DNA of 64,000 nt from Cocos nucifera (lineage: Eukaryota; Streptophyta; Magnoliopsida; Arecales; Arecaceae): the NCBI GenBank assembly GCA_006176705.1, contig QRFJ01000057.1, positions 1,579,712-1,643,711 on the forward strand. Direction: 5' to 3'. Position 1 is the first letter of the stretch, and each line of letters opens with the position of its first letter. The notes under the pieces were generated by a model. The model did no database searches. It was not told the DNA's origin and saw nothing but the letters and a program-made list of their open reading frames with translations. A program made the translations under genes and the position numbers. Shown here piece by piece: positions 57,481 to 64,000 of this stretch.

Positions 57481-58122
57481 AGTCCGAGCTCCGAAGTCTA
57501 TAGGATCTCCATCAACCTCAGCAGAAGATAAGATCTCTCCCGAGCGTCCGCATCAATCTCGATCGTAAAAAATAAGATCTCCCCCGAGGGTCCGACAACC
57601 TCGGTCTGAGCGACCAGAACAATCTCGATCAGAGATGAGATCTCTTTCGAGCGATTGAGACAACCTCGATCAGAGATAAGATCTCTTTCGAGCGATCGAG
57701 ATAACCTCGGCTAGAGATAAGGTCTGCGACAACTTCAGCTAGAGATAAGGTCTGCGACAACTTCGGCTAGAGCGTCCGAGACAATCTTGACTAGAGATAA
57801 GGTCCGCGACAACCTCGGCCAGAGCGCTCGAGACAACCTCGGCCAGAGATAAGATCTCTTTCGAGCGTCCGAACCAATCTCGATCAGAAATAAGATCGAA
57901 GACAACCCTAGCTGTAGATCAGATCTCTTTCAAGCATCCGTATCAATCTCGACTGGAGATGAGATCTCTCCCGGACTTCAATTTCAGCACCAACTTCATC
58001 TGGAGATGAGATCTCCTTTCGAGCTCGATCTAAACCAGCACGGAGCCCAAAAGAGAACTTCGACAGTCGTCTTTTATGCACTCCTTTCCTTCGAGTTTCG
58101 AACTCGGGAGTGGGGAGACTAT

Positions 58123-58983
58123 TATTGGGGATAAATCCAGCTCCTACCAAAATCTAGTTCGATGCTCTGCCTAATGCAACCAGTAGCCGTAAAAGAGCTT
58201 CAACGGATGGGTCTTAGCCGAACCCCTTCAGTCAGCCGAACTTCTCAGCAGTCGAGCTCCTTCGAACCCCTTCAGCCAGTCGAACTTCTCAGCGACCGAG
58301 CTCCTTCAGACTCTCAGGTTCGGACCGAACCCCTTCAGCCAGCCAAACTCCTCAGCGATCGTCCTTCAGCCAAACTCCTCGACGGCTATCCCTCGGTCGA
58401 ACTCCTCAGCAGCCGCACAGCTCCAGCCAAATGCCTACGACAGTCGAACTCCTTCCGAGCTTCCTCTTCAGGAGTTCGAACTCCTTTGAGATCGATATAT
58501 GCCAAAGTCCATCAATCAGTGCCTGCTCTCTGAGAGCCATGGCTATTAAAGCTGGACGAACAGTCACCATCAGTCTGCCACAGACGATGCTACAGTGGCT
58601 TCGCCAGACCTCGAGCAGTCCACCACTGTCGGACAGTATGACTGTCCCTTTCGATCTGACGACATCCTCTCCGCATCAAATTCGATGCAGTCTCGAGCGG
58701 CTCACCACCATCAAGCTCCGCCTACAAAAAGAATCCTCCAGATATGCTAACTTGAATCTCTGATCTCTAAGCTCTAAGCTCTCCTCTTCTTCTCTAAGCT
58801 CTGTAGAACTCATTTCCGAGCACTCCATTCCTATTGGCCAGAGCTGACTTGATCGTCGGAGGGTCCTACCGGAGCCACCCCTCCATCAGCTCTGGATGGA
58901 ACTTCATTTTGTAGATCTCCGATGGCGACCTCGTCCACCTTTGCTCCAGCTGATTTCGGCGACGATCAGTTTCTGCGTCAACG
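58123..58983 (+). repeat. Element 3 3' LTR
   Basis: 861 bp, preceded by the purine-rich GGGAGTGGGGAGACTAT (likely polypurine tract). It begins TATTGGGGATAAATCC. Confidence 0.85.
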
Positions 58984-59122
58984 CAAATCAATAAAAATCC
59001 ATGTGGTATCCCTTTAGTGGTCAACGTGAGATTTTGATAACCTACACCATCTAACCCTATGGTGTCCTTGCCATGCTTGGCACCCAGTCGTTAGAGAGGC
59101 TTACCTATAGCCAAGATTGTAA

Positions 59123-59726
59123 ATGGGTCGGTTTGATCTGTAATCTAATTCAATCCAACTCGTTTAGATTTAATCTATTTTGAAGGACCTATGGATCAGA
59201 TGGAGTTCTAAAATTCGACCAATCTCATTTTTTGGATTGGATTTGGTTTAAATGAATTTAGACTTGACCCAAACCTATTTGCTTTTAGGGTCAATTTTGG
59301 ATCTTATACTCTATAATCCGACCTGACTCAAATCCAGTATACTCTTAGGACCTTAATCCGTTTGAGTCTCTAAGTTATAATTTAAGACTTGCATTAGAAA
59401 TACATTTAATATAAAGATAGATTTAAAATTATTTTTATATTCTAATTAGAGCAATATTGTTTATTATCTATCTTATATTATTAATATTGTTGGCCGTGTA
59501 GTAATTAATTAAAATATAGTTAGCTATATTTGATCCAAATTTGATTTTTTTTTGTTGGAGCCAGGTTATACTTGGATCCAATTTGATGCAAATGATCCGT
59601 TGGGTTGAAGAGTTTGGTTGTTGACCCGACTGAACCTTCTATTGAGTTAGATCTAGGTCCAATATTAGGATAGATCAAAGAAGATCAGGTTGAATCACTC
59701 ATGACTTAATCCAACCTAACCCATTT
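59123..59726. mobile_element. Possible old inverted-terminal element
   Basis: The left edge AAATGGGTCGGTTTGAT and the right edge on the minus strand AAATGGGTTAGGTTGGAT are similar inverted ends. The interior is rich in GACCCGAC and TTGGGTT words. No target duplication or coding region was found. Confidence 0.3.
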
Positions 59727-61850
59727 GCGCCCTTATCCATTGTTGTCCTCCCTGTTCCTAGCTAGTAGGTCCCCCTCACCTTGGTATGCCCCAGTGAGGG
59801 CCCATATGGTTAATGAGGGTCGTCAAGTATATTGCAGAAGACTCTAATACTACTATAAGCAAAAATATATGGTCTTATATTTATTAAGAGTATAATAGAT
59901 ATTATACATATTTTTGCCAAAAAATGGATGTTTAATCAAACATAAGTCACTCTTTAATAAGTCATTTTTTTATGATCAACCAAACATACCAAAATTTTAT
60001 TATCAGAAAATAACTTTTCAGTAAATAATTTTTCAAAAAGTTTTAGAAAAAAAATTCTTTTCATGAACTAAATGAGTCCCAAGAAAAAGAGGAGAAGTGT
60101 ACACAAGAGAGAAAGAGAGATTTGGGATAATGAAGAGCAATGCTCTACAAAAAAAAAAAAAAAACTCCTATGGGTTGGATAATGAGACCTTCCCTCTTTA
60201 TTGGCTCTATCGAGTATAATGAATGGTTAACATATACATAAGCATGATAATTTAAATGGTTAGGATCATTTTGGTTCCTTCTATAGAAGTCTAGAAAAAT
60301 ATATAGACTTCTTACTAAAGTTATAAGCTTCCAGAGTAGGGATGACAAGTTTAGCTAATCCATCGATACTCGATCATATCTGACCTGATTAGAACTCAAG
60401 ATGGATATGGATTCTAAGAAAAAAATATTTGAAGTGGGTTCGTATTGAATATGAGTAATGATATACTCCATCTTGAATCTGATCTAATATGATCATAATT
60501 CATATCTTTTTTTTAAATTATAATTATTTTATAATATTTATATATATCTAATTTGATTCGACTTGAACCAACCTAATCTTTTTTATCTATCCAATTTGAT
60601 CTGATTCTATATTTTAATTTAATTTAATTTAATTCAATTCGAGATGGATATAGTGCGAATATGAATACGAAATTTTTATTTAAAATAAATATAAATATTG
60701 ATCGATCCGATGCATTATCATATCCAAATTCCACTTTAAACTCATTTTGAATAGACAAAATGTACCCCGATGTCGCACGGCATAGCTTCTGTCGTCAAAA
60801 GGTAATTTTGTTATGATTGATGTATTAACCCCTCCAAAACAGATCGAGCAACCTGCCATTTTCCTAACCCGAATCTCAGAACAAATATATATTAATAACT
60901 ACCACAATGATAAAGTTGACGTTGACAAGTTATCCGACTATATTTGTCCGTCTATTTTTTTTTTTTTCTGGTAGATTATCTTTTGATTGCATATAATTGG
61001 TATAATTTAAATTGCCAATCACTTATTCCCAGATCCAGCTCTAATGTCATTGATAATAAGTATGTCCATTCCACCAGAGCCGTCAGTGGCCCCAAAATCT
61101 TCAATCCTAATAAACAGGAACCGACTCATGGTCATGACATCAACCAAAATGATCTAAAAGCAGCAGTAAACATCAAGCTCAACAATGATCTCTTTAGACT
61201 GGTGGACAATTCCGGGGCAAGCATGATTGCATTCCAGCCAACTAGCACTGACTCACCATCTACTTTGGCATTTCATTGAGTTGCCATCCCTGTACCTGTC
61301 ACTTCCAGCCGCCCCATGGGGTCTATTCCATCAATCGGAATCTCAGCATGGGCGATGGCTGTAGCAATCCAATGACAACTCGACGTGTTGTTGTTCTTTC
61401 AACCACCAAACCATTACCATTGGGTGACAGGAAAGTTGGATGCAGGTGATCGCGGTAAGCAACTGTGGTGAAGCTTACTCGATCATGCTAGGATATTTAG
61501 GAATGATGTTCGCATAGAAGTCCTTCATGTTCTTGGTAGACTGGTCCCAGAATATGAATGCTTTTGGGTCACGTATGGATGGTTTACAGGATTGTACAAT
61601 GATAGGGCTTTGCGATTGTTTATAGGTGGTCCTGCTTTTGGCTTCCACTCCAACCTGCCTATTTGCAAGCTCAATGATGCTTGCTGTTTTCCCATCCCAC
61701 AAAGAGAACAGATGATTTCAGATTTCTGTTTTGGAATGGGAAGACAGAGCAATCAGCCATGTAATTTTTTACTCTTAATTCCTGCAGCTCTTGTTTTCCC
61801 CAGAAACTATTCTAAAACAAATGTTGCACAGGTGATTGTTTAATAATTCA

Positions 61851-61873
61851 ATCTCTCTCTCTCTCTCTCTCTC
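61851..61873. repeat. (CT)n microsatellite
   Basis: A pure CT run of about 22 bp in the spacer upstream of the NAC 3' end. Confidence 0.9.
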
Positions 61874-62870
61874 AAATCTGCTCCTTGGTTGAGAAATGAT
61901 GAACTGCCTCTAAGATTTGCGCCGTGAATGAGATGGAAATTCGCATTAGAATAAAGTCAATGATTGTGAACAACAATGCAGCACTTTGCTTCCTTCTTTT
62001 CCACTCAAAAAAAACAAAGCGTGCAGAAGGTTAAAACCATATGGGATGATGTTAGCAAATGTAAGATGTTCATAAAACTGAGGGAATATATTTATGTAGT
62101 ACCATGATTTGGAATGAAGAGCAGAGCATAAGCATACGCCAATCCTAAGTTGGACTTTATGGTTGCATTAAAGCATCGGGAACGTGAAGGTGGAAAGTGG
62201 AAAATTAAGAAAATTTAACTTACCTGTATTTAAATTTATTACAATAAAGAGAAGAATGGACCGAATGATGATGAATGATTCAGAAAATGACCCTACGAAA
62301 TGGTGTCGATCTGCTCATCAATGTTAAGCACCTTACTGTTCATCAAGCAATCTCATTTTATCATTTTTTTTAAAAATAATCTCATTTTATTACACCAGAT
62401 GGGTATACATCCACATACATGAACAAATATTGTGATTCGTTGCATCTCCAGGAACAAGTATAGCACAATTAGTGCTAACTGAACGTACGGTAGAAAAGAG
62501 TTCTTGGACCAATACCCTACAGCGAGAACTCAAAAGAAAAGAAAATCACCTCAGAAAATATTTTACTATTGCTGGAAAACTCATAATGCTAGCTCAGAAA
62601 GAAGGGAAAAAAAAATCACCCAAAGCTTCACAATTCCCTGCTATGGTAGAGTTATCAAGAAGAAAGGAGTTCCTTTTTCTCCAAGAACTTGAAAGCAGAA
62701 GACTAAATCAAACTACAGAATCAAAAGCTTGTCCACCTAATTCTAACTTGATTTCATAATTAGTTTTTTCCTCTATTTCTTGTTCAGTTTCTGGAGATGA
62801 TATGCAACTGCTACAGATCACCATGGGCCAGCAGAAAACATTGTGTCAACTGAAGTTACCGATACTAGCT

Positions 62871-64000
62871 TTAGAAGGACAGAAAATGATCTTGGTTTTG
62901 AGCATCTATGTCATAATCCAGAGGAATTAGTGGCACATTTGAGTTAGAAGATGCAACTGATTCATTTAGCTGCGACGCAAGCAACTTGTCTAATTCTTTC
63001 CAATCAATGAACTGTCCTCTGAAATCATTTCTTTGGGCTCCATGGTCTTCATTAGCCACAATACTAGGTTCAAAGCTTTCCTTCACAGCTAAATTTGTTG
63101 ATAGACTAGGACTATCCAATGATGGAATCTCAAGGACATGATTAAGGTGGGTCTGTCTAAATCCAAGCTCCATCTCACATCCAAATGATTGCTCATGAAA
63201 AGTTTGTGCTGCAATCGAGTTCACCAAATGAGTGGTCATACAGGCATCGGATAATGCTTCTAATCCAGAGCAGTCATGATCTCTAATGAAGTATTGAGGA
63301 TTGTAAGTGTTGAAGCATTGGCTCTGACTGGTATTTTGCTTCTTAAATGCTCGGCATACAACCCATCCTTCTTCCTGTAACCACAAAATGTGTATCAAGT
63401 TGAATGGAATATTAGTATAAGTTCAAAGATAAACGATTGAAGTCGAGATTTTTCGTTTCAGGTAAAACTTGCAGCCAAAAATTAATTAATTCTTCATTAA
63501 ATATTAGCATCAAATATCAATATGGATTGGTTAACTTGCCTGAGGGGGACCATGTTCGCTTGACTGAAGTCGGTATTCATGCATGATCCAATCTGTTTTC
63601 CTTCCATTGGGTGCACGGCCTTCATAAAAAACAAGAGTTTTCCTCATCCCTATAATTTTATATTTTGAAATCACAGCCTTGTCCCGTCCTGTAGCTTTCC
63701 AAAATCCAGTGGAGGTGGCCCTATTAGTGCGTGTTCCACTTGGATACTTCCTATCTTTATGGCTAAAGAAGTACCACTCTTTCTGCTCCTCATGACCAAG
63801 TTTGCACCTGTCTATTAGACCAGAAGAAAGCAATTAGCTTGGTGTTCAAGTAGGCATGCATATGATCTTACCATGTTAAGAGTTAGCAACCTTGCAGATC
63901 CCATGGTTCTATTCTGTAGAGGTCTATATCTGTAATGACCTCCAGATCAATCTTTTGGGAGGAAACTTTTTTTGCGAGGTAGTATCCAACAAGTTCTTCT
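62871..64000 (-). CDS. NAC transcription factor, VND/NST-like, 3' part (5' end off window)
   Basis: This encodes most of a NAC-domain DNA-binding protein. Exons: 64000-63891 (partial), 63811-63540 and 63374-62871. The NAC subdomains can be read in order: YYLAKKVSSQKIDLEVI and LYRIEPWDLQ, then CKLGHEEQKEWYFFSHKDRK, then GTRTNRATSTGFWKATGRDK, then GMRKTLVFYEGRAPNGRKT, DWIMHEYRLQ and EEGWVVCRAFKK. The wording is that of the group holding VND and NST secondary-wall regulators. The C-terminal region includes FIDWKELDKLLASQLNES, similar to the DKFVASQL motif of VNDs. The stop is TAA at 62873-62871. Intron 1 is GT-AG (donor at 63890, acceptor before 63811). Intron 2 starts with GC (CAG then GCAAGT, 63539) and ends in AG. 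The assignment to VND/NST is inference from wording. Confidence 0.9.

Larger units (their letters stand above)
53106..58983 (+). mobile_element. Degenerate Tat-related LTR element (element 3), 5.9 kb
   Basis: LTRs at 53106-54018 and 58123-58983 are related to those of elements 1 and 2 but in the opposite orientation. A perfect 5-bp duplication, CAAAT, flanks it (53101-53105 and 58984-58988). The terminal TG/CA are mutated (TATTG... and ...CAACG at the outer ends). The interior keeps only the first codons of gag and a zinc-knuckle region. The rest is repeat arrays like those of elements 1 and 2. The LTRs are visibly more divergent from each other, so this looks like the oldest of the three. 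Confidence 0.88.
58989..62870. other. Intergenic region between element 3 and the NAC gene
   Basis: No complete gene is recognised. 59123-59726 may be an old transposon (separate entry). 60340-60720 is AT-rich with a (TTTAA)n patch. A short minus-strand frame at 61475-61702 ends IFWDQSTKNMKDFYANIIPK and then a stop, and might be a stray gene fragment. The part nearest 62870 should hold the 3' untranslated region of the NAC gene. Confidence 0.5.

Noticed and set aside
62472..62759. 95-residue plus-strand frame near the NAC gene
   Set aside because: It lies antisense to the region just past the NAC 3' end, is Lys-rich from A-rich sequence, and shows no domain.

Overview
This is a plant nuclear window, most likely from a large-genome monocot. 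A palm such as oil palm is my guess, but the sequence does not prove the species. The reasons are: the GC-rich first exon of a CDPK gene against AT-rich introns and spacers, several kb of intron in the one complete gene, abundant Tat-type Gypsy retrotransposons, and CACTA transposons of the plant type. Only three host genes are recognisable, all on the minus strand: exon 1 of a calcium-dependent protein kinase (470-1025), a complete seven-exon BASS-type plastid sodium/metabolite transporter (39374-45137), and the last three exons of a VND/NST-like NAC transcription factor (62871-64000, 5' end cut by the window edge).

Almost everything else is layered mobile DNA. At 4.2-20.7 kb a ~2 kb segment is tandemly duplicated. 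It carries a ribonuclease-H-like gene fragment and a 700-bp MITE, and its end lies inside the outer CACTA transposon. The second copy was later split by a Tat/Gypsy LTR retrotransposon (7999-20073, minus strand, target duplication GTAGG). That retrotransposon has gag, protease, reverse transcriptase, two RNase H domains and integrase, but is broken by stops and frameshifts. A 1000-N gap lies inside it, flanked by two ~98% identical copies of the same RT/RNase H segment, probably uncollapsed contig overlap.

From 20454 to 35815 lies a complete CACTA transposon (TSD TAT) with decayed TNP2-like and TNP1/Ptta-like genes. A second related CACTA (22410-28258, TSD GCC) is nested in it; it has lost TNP2 by internal deletion. 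Both have a ~1-kb palindrome beside their left end, and the loop between the arms is inverted in one relative to the other. Two adjacent inverted-repeat elements follow at 36.0-36.9 kb.

Downstream of the BASS gene's 5' side are two more relatives of the same retrotransposon family: a gag-only element with a near-identical 130-bp tandem array (46229-52846, minus, TSD GGTTT) and an older, oppositely oriented derivative with only scraps of gag (53106-58983, plus, TSD CAAAT). All three share long repeat-rich regions before the 3' LTR. In the last two these are built from a short stem-loop repeated many times.

No operon-like gene system, CRISPR array, tRNA or rRNA was found. The most interesting content is the insertion stratigraphy and the structured repeats of the transposons. 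All intron boundaries and element ends were read by eye; no searches were run.
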